A stretch of 50,455 nucleotides of DNA, taken from positions 1-50,455 of IMG/VR virus record IMGVR_UViG_3300046804_001087; one strand, given 5' to 3'. Made by a program: the position numbers and the translations under genes. Origin of the DNA: a virus. The notes below the pieces were generated by a model. That model saw nothing but the letters and a program-made list of their open reading frames with translations. It was not told where the DNA came from and searched no databases. Below, in pieces: positions 16,361-25,270 of the stretch; position 1 is the first letter of the stretch, and every line of letters starts with the position of its first letter.

Positions 16361-18130
16361 ATGGCGATCGAATTATTTGGCTTCCGTATTGGAAGAACGT
16401 CGGACGAGGATGAAAAGCGCGCAGTCGCAGTTCCCTCGTTCGCACCTCCTCCAAATCTTGATGGCGCGATGGAAGTCGCGCCTGGAGGCGCTTACGGCAC
16501 ATATGTTGACTTAGAAGGCACCGCTAAGAATGAAGCGGAGCTTGTCACACGTTATCGTGAAATGTCAATGTATCCTGAGTGCGAATCTGCTATTGATGAT
16601 GTTGTTAATGAAGCCATCATCACAGACGATCACTCAGATCCTATCTCCATTAATCTCGACGAAGTAAAACAACCTGAGAGCGTAAAGAAACGCATTCAGG
16701 AAGAGTTCGACGAGATACTGAAGTTGCTCGACTTCTCAAATCTTTCCTACGAGATCTTCCGTCGCTGGTATGTAGACGGTCGTTTGTTCTATCATATCAT
16801 GATTGATACGAAAGTTCCTCGTAAAGGTATTCAGGAACTTCGTTATATTGATCCGCGTCGTATTCGTAAAGTGCGTCAGCCAATCAAGCGAACTCCTGTT
16901 GTAGGGCAAAACTCAAAGCTAATTGCTCCTCCATACGAAGAATACTATCTGTTCAATCCAGCCGGTCTTTCGTCAGGCACGCTTACACAAGGCGTAAAGA
17001 TTTCGAAAGACGCAGTCTGCTATACACATAGTGGATTGATGGATGCTCGTAACAGAATGATTTTGTCGCATCTTCACAAAGCAATCAAGCCGCTCAATCA
17101 GCTGCGAATGCTTGAAGACGCAGTGGTTATCTATCGTCTCGCGCGCGCACCCGAGCGTCGCATTTTCTATATTGACGTAGGTAACTTACCTAAAGCCAAA
17201 GCAGAACAGTATGTGCGTGACATGATGGTTCGCCACAAGAATCGTCTTGTCTATGACGCCAACAACGGCGAGATTAAAGACGCACGTAAGTTTATGACGA
17301 TGTTGGAAGATTACTGGCTCCCACGTCGTGAGGGCGGTCGTGGTACAGAAATTACTACGCTGCCTGGCGGTGAGAATCTGGGACAGATGGACGACGTAGA
17401 TTACTTCCGTAAGAAGCTCTACAAGTCTCTATCAGTTCCGATCTCCCGTCTTGAACCAGAAGGCACATTCTCGATGGGTCGTCAGGGTGAGATCACTCGC
17501 GACGAAATCAAATTTGCCAAATTCACGTCAAGACTGCGTGATCGTTTCACGCATCTATTTGATAATCTTCTTGAGATTCAGCTTCTGCTCAAGGGTGTAA
17601 TGACCCGCGACGAGTGGAAAGAAATCAAGAACGATTTGAAGTACGATTTCCAGCGCGATAACTATTACGCGGAAATCAAAGAACAAGAAATGATTAATCA
17701 GCGTCTGGGTACTCTAGGCGTTGTAGACGCATATGCAGGCAAGTATTATTCTGTAGAGTGGATTCGTAAGAACGTTCTTCGACAGACAGATGAGGACATT
17801 AAAGAGATTGATGCGCAGATTGCTGCGGAAGGACCAGCGGACGGCGATACGCCAACAACTGATCCTGCACAGAAATCAATAGCTAATGCTCCAGGTAGCT
17901 CTGGCGGTAATGCTGGCGGAGACGCCAACACTAGCAACAAACCACAGAAGCTAGAGATCAGCGTGAAAAATGATAATTCTGGCGTGAAGAGCGTCAAGAA
18001 AGAAGAGTTCGTTCCTAAGCCTCTAACTGAAGAAGACAAGAAACTCATTGAGAGCATGACTCGCGCAATCGAGCGTGTATCGAAAGAAGATCTTGACGAG
18101 ATAGAAGAAGATGCTAGGGATGAACTGTAA
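16361..18130 (+). CDS. 20: Portal vertex protein gp20
   Basis: 589 residues (T4 gp20 is 524). It has the segments conserved in gp20: YREMSMYPECESAIDDVVNEAI, the IDPRRIRKVR block, RAPERRIFYIDVGNLPKAKAEQY, and the LSVPISRLEPE region used in marine g20 surveys. It forms the dodecameric DNA-entry ring. The C-terminal 90 residues (about 495-589) are Gly/Ala/Asp-rich and then charged, longer than in T4. The ribosome-binding site GAAGGA precedes the ATG. Confidence 0.97.
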   Translation: MAIELFGFRIGRTSDEDEKRAVAVPSFAPPPNLDGAMEVAPGGAYGTYVDLEGTAKNEAELVTRYREMSMYPECESAIDDVVNEAIITDDHSDPISINLDEVKQPESVKKRIQEEFDEILKLLDFSNLSYEIFRRWYVDGRLFYHIMIDTKVPRKGIQELRYIDPRRIRKVRQPIKRTPVVGQNSKLIAPPYEEYYLFNPAGLSSGTLTQGVKISKDAVCYTHSGLMDARNRMILSHLHKAIKPLNQLRMLEDAVVIYRLARAPERRIFYIDVGNLPKAKAEQYVRDMMVRHKNRLVYDANNGEIKDARKFMTMLEDYWLPRREGGRGTEITTLPGGENLGQMDDVDYFRKKLYKSLSVPISRLEPEGTFSMGRQGEITRDEIKFAKFTSRLRDRFTHLFDNLLEIQLLLKGVMTRDEWKEIKNDLKYDFQRDNYYAEIKEQEMINQRLGTLGVVDAYAGKYYSVEWIRKNVLRQTDEDIKEIDAQIAAEGPADGDTPTTDPAQKSIANAPGSSGGNAGGDANTSNKPQKLEISVKNDNSGVKSVKKEEFVPKPLTEEDKKLIESMTRAIERVSKEDLDEIEEDARDEL

Positions 18131-18132
18131 AG

Positions 18133-19065
18133 ATGGAAGAACTAGAACACGCCAAACTTCTATCTATTGCGGCTAAGTTCGCCAAGTCTGAAGCTGAAGA
18201 AGTTCGGAACGATGTTCTACGCGAATTCCATGAATATTTTTCTAGTCCTAGCTACGAACTAGAAAAAGCAAAACTCCTTTCCATTGCATCCAAGTTCGCT
18301 AAGTCTGAGGCTTCTGTAGTTCGAGAAGAATTACAGAAGACCCTTAAAGATTTAGAAACACGCATAATATCCGAAACATTTATTCCCAATCCTGAAGATC
18401 TTGAAGGTATAAGCAAGATACGAACTGTTCGTGGCTTGCAAGGAGATCAAGGTCCACAAGGTGAACAAGGACCAAGAGGACTAACTGGCGCACGAGGCGA
18501 AAAGGGTGATCAGGGTCCGCAAGGAAATCCAGGAAGACCAGGCGTTCGTGGTGCTAAAGGACCCAAAGGTGATAAGGGTGACACAGGTCCTGCTGGTCCT
18601 GCTGGTAGAGACGGACGCGATGGTATTGATGGAAAGGACGGAGAACCTGGACCGAGAGGTTTAACAGGTGCAGCAGGATTACAAGGCCCTAAAGGCGATA
18701 AGGGTGATAAGGGCGACAAGGGTGATCCTGGCTCTGATGCAGATGTTGAACCAATCAAAAAAGAACTGGAACAGTTCAAAGATATTGTCGAGAAAAGAAT
18801 TTCTCGTCTCGCATTCACTATTGCTACGGGTGGAGGAGGAAGTTCTGCTGGATCTGGTGAAGTAAAACTCAACAGATTAGACGACGTTGATTATACGAGC
18901 GTTCAAGCAGCAGCGAATGGACAAGCACTGGTGTGGAATACCACTATAAATAAGTGGCAGGCTGGTAATGTTATTGCAACAGAATTTAGCTCAGAGGTTA
19001 TTGATTACGGAACAATAACTGGCGCAGTAGATATAGAAACGAGTAGGGATTACGGGACGCTGTAA
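18133..19065 (+). CDS. Collagen-like tail fibre protein with a duplicated N-terminal helix
   Basis: 310 residues. Two related helical units (about residues 4-33 and 39-68), both with a KLLSIA-KFAKSEA core, are followed by a charged linker. An uninterrupted Gly-X-Y collagen-like stretch covers about residues 101-202, followed by a helix and a Gly/Ser-rich, beta-rich C-terminus. Collagen stretches trimerise phage fibre shafts; the N-terminal repeats could attach to the virion. The gene starts 2 nt after gene 20, a position where T4 has gene 67, so it marks the left edge of an accessory fibre island. It abuts the next ATG by a 1-nt overlap. Confidence 0.82.
   Translation: MEELEHAKLLSIAAKFAKSEAEEVRNDVLREFHEYFSSPSYELEKAKLLSIASKFAKSEASVVREELQKTLKDLETRIISETFIPNPEDLEGISKIRTVRGLQGDQGPQGEQGPRGLTGARGEKGDQGPQGNPGRPGVRGAKGPKGDKGDTGPAGPAGRDGRDGIDGKDGEPGPRGLTGAAGLQGPKGDKGDKGDKGDPGSDADVEPIKKELEQFKDIVEKRISRLAFTIATGGGGSSAGSGEVKLNRLDDVDYTSVQAAANGQALVWNTTINKWQAGNVIATEFSSEVIDYGTITGAVDIETSRDYGTL
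18433..18738 (+). repeat. Collagen-type Gly-X-Y coding repeat
   Basis: About 34 consecutive Gly-X-Y triplets encoded by degenerate 9-nt units such as those for GDKGDKG. The region is rich in GGTGAT/AAGGGC-type words that could recombine with other collagen-like genes, for instance the one at the left window edge. Confidence 0.8.
18945..18952 (+). promoter_or_regulatory. TATAAATA box inside the collagen-like fibre gene
   Basis: An exact late-promoter octamer within coding sequence, 112 nt before the next start at 19065. It may be an internal late promoter for the following fibre genes. The same bases encode a TINKW motif common in fibre proteins, so coincidence is possible. Confidence 0.35.
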
Positions 19066-19703
19066 TGGCTATCCAGGTTAAGTTCAGAAGGGGTACAGCC
19101 GGACAGCACAATTCGTTCACTGGAGCGAATGGTGAGATTACGGTTGACGTCACGAACAAAACCCTACGAGTACATGATGGAGCAACAGTAGGCGGAACAC
19201 GTCTTGCTAAGTTCAGCGATCTAGCTACATCAACAGCAAATCTTCAGTTCGTTACGACGAACATTCTTCCATCAGCAAATATCACATATGATCTAGGTTC
19301 TCCTACGAAAAGATGGAGAGATCTATATCTTGCTGGTACCACGATTAATCTTGGCGGATTTAAGATCCAGTCAAACACTGGCGGCATTGTATTTAAGAAT
19401 CTGTCCAACGACGTCATCGCCAATTTCGATTCTCAGAACCCTTCGACGTTTTCTAATGTTTCTATTGCAAATTCGTCGATCATTAATTCAAGCATCACTA
19501 ACGTAATTCTAAACGGCGTTCTTGGTCCTCAGTATGGCGGAACTGGATTCACGTCGCTAACACAAGGCGGATTACTATATGCAGCCAACACTTCAGCGTT
19601 TGCGTTTGCAGTTGGAGCTGAAGGCGAAGTTCTAACTATAGCAAACGGCGTTCCTACATTTAGCGGTGACATTTCTGTTGGAATGGATGGCGGTAATTAT
19701 TGA
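19065..19703 (+). CDS. Tail fibre protein with a fibre-type N-terminal head domain
   Basis: 212 residues. The N-terminal 45 residues (QVKFRRGTAGQHNSF and GEITVDVTNKTLRVHDG) resemble the small head domain at the start of many phage fibre proteins, including the tropism-determinant type. Next comes a DLGSPTKRWRDLYL motif (about 76-89), widespread in fibre shafts, then beta-rich repeats (SSIINSSITN) and a Gly-rich end. It is probably a virion fibre subunit. It overlaps the preceding stop by 1 nt and the following start by 1 nt. Confidence 0.75.
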   Translation: MAIQVKFRRGTAGQHNSFTGANGEITVDVTNKTLRVHDGATVGGTRLAKFSDLATSTANLQFVTTNILPSANITYDLGSPTKRWRDLYLAGTTINLGGFKIQSNTGGIVFKNLSNDVIANFDSQNPSTFSNVSIANSSIINSSITNVILNGVLGPQYGGTGFTSLTQGGLLYAANTSAFAFAVGAEGEVLTIANGVPTFSGDISVGMDGGNY

Positions 19704-20062
19704 TGAGCAAACAGACCCAAAGTATAGAAAATGAAACAATCAATTTGTTTATCGAGCAACAGCAACAAAAAATCAAAGAGTTAACTCAAGCTCTTATGAT
19801 ATCTGAAACCAAATTTAAAATGATGTTGAAAGAAAAAGATACTAAAATTGAAAAACTAAATGAAGAAGTACAGGAACTAAAAAGTATAAATAGCCAGTAC
19901 AAAAAAGAGATTGATGACAAGATTGTTGTAGCTAAAAGAATGGGATTAAGTGAGATCGCTTCCTCTAATGCCGACAAGCCTAGAGTCGAAGAGATTCCTG
20001 AAGTCGAAAAGGTGAAGGTGAACGGTTTCACAACGAACAAACAAAAGATCTACAAGGGGTAA
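19703..20062 (+). CDS. Coiled-coil protein in the fibre operon
   Basis: 119 residues from the ATG at 19703, which overlaps the upstream stop (TGATG). Residues about 8-80 form a long charged helix with heptad spacing (IEQQQQKIKELTQALMI and so on), strongly suggesting a coiled coil. The tail, ending TTNKQKIYKG, is basic. No family is recognised. A coiled-coil gene between two fibre genes could be a fibre chaperone, a trimerisation partner or a structural linker. Codon use and base composition are more AT-rich than in the neighbouring core genes. Confidence 0.7.
   Translation: MSKQTQSIENETINLFIEQQQQKIKELTQALMISETKFKMMLKEKDTKIEKLNEEVQELKSINSQYKKEIDDKIVVAKRMGLSEIASSNADKPRVEEIPEVEKVKVNGFTTNKQKIYKG
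19885..19892 (+). promoter_or_regulatory. TATAAATA box inside the coiled-coil gene
   Basis: An exact late octamer 176 nt before the large fibre gene at 20069, within coding sequence in an AT-rich stretch. It is a weak candidate for an internal late promoter. Confidence 0.25.
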
Positions 20063-20068
20063 TAGAAT

Positions 20069-22012
20069 ATGGCTTCAATTATTAGAGTCAAAAGAAGTAC
20101 GACACCAGGATCGATACCTGGCTCGCTACAAGCGGGCGAGCTTGCGATCAACCTTACGGACAGAAAACTCTTTTCGTCTAATGGTTCAGCCGTATTTGAA
20201 ATCGGCGAAAGCGCTCTTGCTAATACGAACGCATACATCGCAACGAGAGCTTCATGGACGGCTCTTACAGGAACGAATACTGCGCTTCGTACTCTTATCA
20301 GCGATCGTCTGCAAGTTGCTAACGCAGCATCCACATACGAAACAAAAGCTACAGCTAACGCTCGTTTAGCTAACACAAACGCATATATCGCGACTCGTGC
20401 GTCATGGACTGCGCTGACTGGAACAAACACAGCGCTCCGCACATTGATCAGCGATCGTTTGCAAGTAGCCAATGCAGCTGCAACGTATGAGACGAAAGCG
20501 ACAGCCAATGCTCGTCTGGCTAACACGAATTCCTACATTGCTACGCGCGCATCGTGGACAGCTCTTACTGGCACCAACACAGCGCTTCGTACGCTCATTG
20601 CAGATCGTCTTCAGGTTGCTAACGCTGCTGCGCTTTATGCGACTAAGGGATATGCTGCTTCTAACACATACGTAAACAATACGTTCCTTAAGAAGACTGG
20701 CACACAAGCTTCTTCTCAATCTGTTAATACGAACGTATCATTTTCTGCCAACGTTTTCATTCAAGGTAAACTTACTGTAACGGGTGGTGTCAGTTCATAT
20801 TTCGCTAACAACGTAAGCACAAGCGATAATATGATCTATCTCAACGCTAACAGCGTTGTGTCGAACCCAGATCTCGGTTTCGCAGGTAACTACAACGATG
20901 GCGTATATCGTCACGCTGGTTTCTTCCGCGATGCTTCTGATAATGGCACGTTCAAGGTATTCCATAAGTACACGCTTGAACCAGATGCGAACGTTTATAT
21001 TAACACTGGTCATGCTTCGTTTGAGCTTGCACCATTTGCTGCTCTTAATGTAACTGTAGCGAACAATCTGGTAGTTGCAGGAAATACTTCTGTTAAAGGA
21101 CTTCTTGCAAACGGTTCGCTTGGTACTTCTGGTTACGTTCTTAAGACGAATGGAACGAATGTATTCTGGTCGCCAGGTAACTTCAACAAGTATCTTGAAG
21201 TATCTAACGCAAATGCTAAATTTGCAACTAAGGCTTATGCGGCTGCAAACAGCTATGTAAATACGCTTCTTGCAAATACAAATTCGTACATTGCTACTCG
21301 TGCATCGTGGACAGCCCTTACTGGTACGAACACCGCGCTGCGTACACTCATCAGCGATAGACTTCAAGTTGCTAACGCAGCTGCTACATATCAGACAAAG
21401 GCTGTTGAACGTGCAGCTTTGGCTAACACCAACGCATATATTGCGACTAAGGTCAACACGACCACGTTCAATTCTGCGCTGGCTAATACTAACTCATACA
21501 TTGCAACAAGGGCTTCGTGGACTGCGCTTACAGGCACGAACACAGCTCTCCGCACTCTGATTAGTGATAGACTGCAAGTTGCAAACGCAGCTTCGCTTTA
21601 TGCTACTAAGATTAATCCAACGACTTCTGGATTGCTTGCTCATACTGGGCGCGCAACGATTTCTACAAATCTTGCTGTTTCCGGCAACACGAGCATTAGC
21701 GGTAATCTGCTTGTTGACGGCGATCTAACGGTTGAAGGATCGGTAACTTATATTTCGTCATCTACCCTGAACGTTGATGACTCGATGATTAAGTTGGCTG
21801 CTAATAACGCAGCTGATACAGTTGATACTGGATTGTATTCTAAGTATGTTTCTAGCGGCACTAAGTATTCTGGTCTATTCCGCGATGCAACAGACGGAGT
21901 ATTTAAGTTCTATTATGGATTGCAGAGTGAACCTACTACTACAGTAGATACTGGAGGCGCAGGATATACAATCGCTACAATTGAAGCTGTCATAGACGGC
22001 GGTACATACTAA
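20069..22012 (+). CDS. Large repeat tail fibre protein
   Basis: 647 residues. It opens with a fibre head domain (RVKRSTTPGSIPGSLQAGELAINLTDRKLF). Three near-identical 50-residue units follow (about residues 50-199), each containing RASWTALTGTNTALRTL and DRLQVANAA. A globular beta-rich block comes next (about 215-330; NNVSTSDNMIYLNANS), then two more repeat units (about 400-510) and a second globular block (about 550-640; STLNVDDSMIKLAANN). The repeat and globular blocks recur in the next fibre gene, so the two are paralogues. It has no S74 domain. It is probably a long fibre shaft or host-contact subunit. Confidence 0.8.
   Translation: MASIIRVKRSTTPGSIPGSLQAGELAINLTDRKLFSSNGSAVFEIGESALANTNAYIATRASWTALTGTNTALRTLISDRLQVANAASTYETKATANARLANTNAYIATRASWTALTGTNTALRTLISDRLQVANAAATYETKATANARLANTNSYIATRASWTALTGTNTALRTLIADRLQVANAAALYATKGYAASNTYVNNTFLKKTGTQASSQSVNTNVSFSANVFIQGKLTVTGGVSSYFANNVSTSDNMIYLNANSVVSNPDLGFAGNYNDGVYRHAGFFRDASDNGTFKVFHKYTLEPDANVYINTGHASFELAPFAALNVTVANNLVVAGNTSVKGLLANGSLGTSGYVLKTNGTNVFWSPGNFNKYLEVSNANAKFATKAYAAANSYVNTLLANTNSYIATRASWTALTGTNTALRTLISDRLQVANAAATYQTKAVERAALANTNAYIATKVNTTTFNSALANTNSYIATRASWTALTGTNTALRTLISDRLQVANAASLYATKINPTTSGLLAHTGRATISTNLAVSGNTSISGNLLVDGDLTVEGSVTYISSSTLNVDDSMIKLAANNAADTVDTGLYSKYVSSGTKYSGLFRDATDGVFKFYYGLQSEPTTTVDTGGAGYTIATIEAVIDGGTY
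20216..20665 (+). repeat. Three tandem 150-bp repeats in a fibre gene
   Basis: Units begin at 20216, 20366 and 20516, each encoding 50 residues from LANTN through the YETK-type segment. Codons differ between copies although the protein is nearly identical, so the duplication is old or maintained by selection on the protein. Related units recur at about 21270-21610 and in the next gene at about 23030-23400. Confidence 0.85.
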
Positions 22013-22029
22013 TATAAATTAATATACCA

Positions 22030-22055
22030 GTGAGGGGACAAGTGTTTCCCCTCAC
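22030..22055 (+). terminator. Probable terminator between the two large fibre genes
   Basis: A 9-bp perfect inverted repeat, GTGAGGGGA and TCCCCTCAC with an 8-nt loop, is followed by a short T-rich tract. It lies in the gap after the 647-residue fibre gene. A TATAAATT variant of the late box lies just upstream at 22013-22020. Confidence 0.6.
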
Positions 22056-22075
22056 TTCCTTTATAGGAGTTGGGT

Positions 22076-25000
22076 GTGGCCTCTACAATTAAAATCAAGC
22101 GCAGTAGTGTTGCGGGCAAAGTACCGTTAACAACTGATCTCACTACTGGCGAAATAGCAATCAACACAAAAGATAAGAAGCTCTATTCTTCGAACGGCAC
22201 AGCTGTATTCGAGATAGGCTCTCAGCTGAACAATCTCACAGTCTCTGGAAATACGACTGTAGCTGGTGTTAAGGCTAACAATTCATTAGGAACTTCTGGA
22301 CAAGTTCTTAAGACGAATGGCACAACAAGCTATTGGGGTACAGATACAGCTGCTGTAGGCACAACCAATCAGATTCTGTATAGAAATTCTTCTAATACGT
22401 TAACTGGAAGCTCTGGTTTACAATATGATGGTGTCAGCATCAAAGTTAATGGAAATCTTGAGTCTGTATATTCAAATGGAAATGAAGGCGGCGAGATCTT
22501 TCTAAATAAACCAGCTACAGGGACTACTATTACAAATGGCGTCACTATTGACGTATATCAAGACAGACTAAGAATTTTTGAAAACGGCGGTACAAATCGT
22601 GGCGCATATATTGATATTAGCGCAGCTGCAACAGGGGTAGGATCAAATCTTCTTGCTGGTGGGGGCACTTCTTCCAACGGATTTTCTGGAATTCTCGTCG
22701 GTTCAAACGTAGTTGTAGCTGATTCGACAAGCGACAGACTTACATTTGTAGCGGGCAGTGGGATGACCATTGCAGCCAATCCTACAACAGATACAATCAC
22801 ATTTAGCTCATCTGGTGGCGCTGCTTCTAACGGATTCTCTGGAATTCTTGTTGGATCAAATGTTATCTCGGCCGATTCTTCTACAGACAGACTTACATTT
22901 GTTGCTGGATCAAAGATTTCACTTGCAGCCAATCCTACGACAGATACGATTACAATTGCTGCGCAAACAAACGAATATCTACAAGTAGCCAACGCAGTAG
23001 CAACATATCAAACAAAAGCAGTTGAACGTGCTGCTCTTGCTAACACCAATGCAAGAATTACATTAGTAAATCAAAATCTTACTGGTACCAATACTGCGTT
23101 AAGAACTTTAATTTCTGATCGTCTACAAGTTGCTAATGCAGTCGCAACATATGAGACCAAAACTACAGCCAATGCTCGTTTAGCTAATACGAACGCATAC
23201 ATTGCTACGAAAGTCAATACGACTACGTTCAACAGCGCATTAGCCAATACTAACTCATTCATCAAGTCTCAGTTGGCTAACACGAACGCATACATTGCTA
23301 CGCGCGCGAGCTGGACTGCGCTCACGAGCACCAATACAGCTCTAAGAACATTAATCAATGATCGTTTGCAAGTTGCTAATGCCGACGCAAAGTTTGCAAC
23401 TAAAGCATACGCAGCAGCTAATTCTTATGTAAACAATACGTTCCTTAAAAGAACCGGTTCTCAAGCATCAGCACAATCTGTTAATACAAACGTCGCGTTT
23501 TCAGCCAATGTATCTATCCAAGGTAAACTGACTGTAACAGGTGGTATTACTTCATATTTCGCTAACAATGTAAGTACAAGCGATAATATGATTTATCTTA
23601 ATGCCAATAGCATTGTATCAAATCCAGACTTAGGATTCGCTGGTAATTATAATGATGGAACATATGCTCACGCAGGTTTCTTCCGCGATGCGTCCGACGC
23701 AGGAACATTTAAAGTATTTCACAAATATACATTAGAACCTGATGCTAATGTTTATATTAACACAGCACATGCTTCATTTGAACTTGCGCCATTTGCAGCT
23801 CAAAACATTAGAGCAGCAAGAAATCTTGTTGTTGTAGCTAATTCTACATTAGGAAATACTTCCGTATCTGGATTCCTGAAACTAAATGGAACAGATATTC
23901 GTACTACATTTGCTCAGAATACGTATGTTAAATCGATTTTAGCTAACACCAACGCACGTATCAATCTTCTTAATACGAACTTAACTGGAACGAATACAGC
24001 TCTTAGAATACTTATCAATCAAAAATTATCACAAAACGATGTAGTTACAACATATCAAACAATTGCAGTTGAACGTGCTGCGTTGGCTAATACGAACGCA
24101 CGCATCAATCTTATTAACACGAATTTAACTGGCACAAATACTGCGCTACGCGCGCTCATCAGTGATCGCTTGCAAGTAGCCAATGCTTCTACGTTATATG
24201 CGACGAAATCAAATCCAACGACTTCTGGATTCTTAAATCATACTGGTCGCGCAACAATCAGCACGAATCTAATTGTTTCTGGAAACACATCAATCGTTGG
24301 TCTTAGAGCGAACAATTCATTTGGTTCTGCTGGACAAGTACTAAAAACCAATGGAACATCAGTCTATTGGAGCGCAGACGTTTCTGGTTCTAGCGGTGGA
24401 TTTGCAAACGGACAATCTATTTCCGTTCTTAATTTAACTGTTACAGGAAACACGACTCTAGGTGGTGCTGGTAAGACTATAACTTCTACTGGCGCGATTA
24501 CACATACAGGTCGTGCTCGTATATCAACTAATCTTTATGTTGCAGGAAACACAGTTCTTGGTGATCCAACAAATATTTCAGAACGCACTACAATCAACGG
24601 TACTCTTTTTGCCAATGGAAACATCAATCTAAACGGCAATACATTCATTGGTGCAGCGGGTAAGATAGCCAACGCAACCGGTTGGTTTGGTGTCAACGGT
24701 CGTGCAACTGTAGGAACAAATCTTTTCGTTGGTGGTAACACTAATATAAGAGGACTGATCGCTAACGGTTCTCTTGGTACTGCGAACTTTGTTCTTAAAA
24801 CAAACGGAACAACGACGTTCTGGGGTGCGGCTGCTTCAGGCGGCGGTGTAACTCTCGCTGACGAAACAGCCAGTGCGACTACGCATTATCCAACAATGTC
24901 AACGACATCTACTGGTTCTTGGACCGCTGGTAGAGTTTCAACAACTAAATTGTATTTTACGCCATCTACTGGTCAGCTCAACGCAACAATCTTTAACTCC

Positions 25001-25270
25001 CTTTCCGACAAACGAGTCAAGAAAAACATCAAGACTTTTGATGATGCGCTAGAAACAGTTAATAATATGCGTGGCGTTAAGTTTAATTGGAAAGAAACTG
25101 ATACGCCGTCAATTGGTCTTATCGCTCAGGAAGTTGAGAAATTGCTTCCACAATTGGTTCATACAAGCGACAATGGTGAAAAGTCAATTAACTATGGCGG
25201 TGTTGTTGGTGTTCTAATTGAAGCAATCAAAGAATTAACTTCTAGAGTAGAAAAACTAGAAGGTAAGTAA
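22076..25270 (+). CDS. Large tail fibre protein with a C-terminal S74 intramolecular chaperone
   Basis: 1064 residues from the GTG at 22076, which lies 6 nt after AGGAG and gives the same MAS-TIKIKRSS start as its paralogue; an in-frame TTG 6 nt upstream touches the ribosome-binding site and is unlikely. Head domain, repeated GFSGILVGSNV units (about 205-280), then the LANTN repeats and globular block shared with the previous fibre gene. The last 90 residues are a peptidase S74 domain with the Ser977-Lys982 dyad in SDKRVKKN and the IGLIAQEVEKLLPQLV motif. S74 domains assist trimer folding and then cleave themselves off. Confidence 0.9.
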   Translation: MASTIKIKRSSVAGKVPLTTDLTTGEIAINTKDKKLYSSNGTAVFEIGSQLNNLTVSGNTTVAGVKANNSLGTSGQVLKTNGTTSYWGTDTAAVGTTNQILYRNSSNTLTGSSGLQYDGVSIKVNGNLESVYSNGNEGGEIFLNKPATGTTITNGVTIDVYQDRLRIFENGGTNRGAYIDISAAATGVGSNLLAGGGTSSNGFSGILVGSNVVVADSTSDRLTFVAGSGMTIAANPTTDTITFSSSGGAASNGFSGILVGSNVISADSSTDRLTFVAGSKISLAANPTTDTITIAAQTNEYLQVANAVATYQTKAVERAALANTNARITLVNQNLTGTNTALRTLISDRLQVANAVATYETKTTANARLANTNAYIATKVNTTTFNSALANTNSFIKSQLANTNAYIATRASWTALTSTNTALRTLINDRLQVANADAKFATKAYAAANSYVNNTFLKRTGSQASAQSVNTNVAFSANVSIQGKLTVTGGITSYFANNVSTSDNMIYLNANSIVSNPDLGFAGNYNDGTYAHAGFFRDASDAGTFKVFHKYTLEPDANVYINTAHASFELAPFAAQNIRAARNLVVVANSTLGNTSVSGFLKLNGTDIRTTFAQNTYVKSILANTNARINLLNTNLTGTNTALRILINQKLSQNDVVTTYQTIAVERAALANTNARINLINTNLTGTNTALRALISDRLQVANASTLYATKSNPTTSGFLNHTGRATISTNLIVSGNTSIVGLRANNSFGSAGQVLKTNGTSVYWSADVSGSSGGFANGQSISVLNLTVTGNTTLGGAGKTITSTGAITHTGRARISTNLYVAGNTVLGDPTNISERTTINGTLFANGNINLNGNTFIGAAGKIANATGWFGVNGRATVGTNLFVGGNTNIRGLIANGSLGTANFVLKTNGTTTFWGAAASGGGVTLADETASATTHYPTMSTTSTGSWTAGRVSTTKLYFTPSTGQLNATIFNSLSDKRVKKNIKTFDDALETVNNMRGVKFNWKETDTPSIGLIAQEVEKLLPQLVHTSDNGEKSINYGGVVGVLIEAIKELTSRVEKLEGK

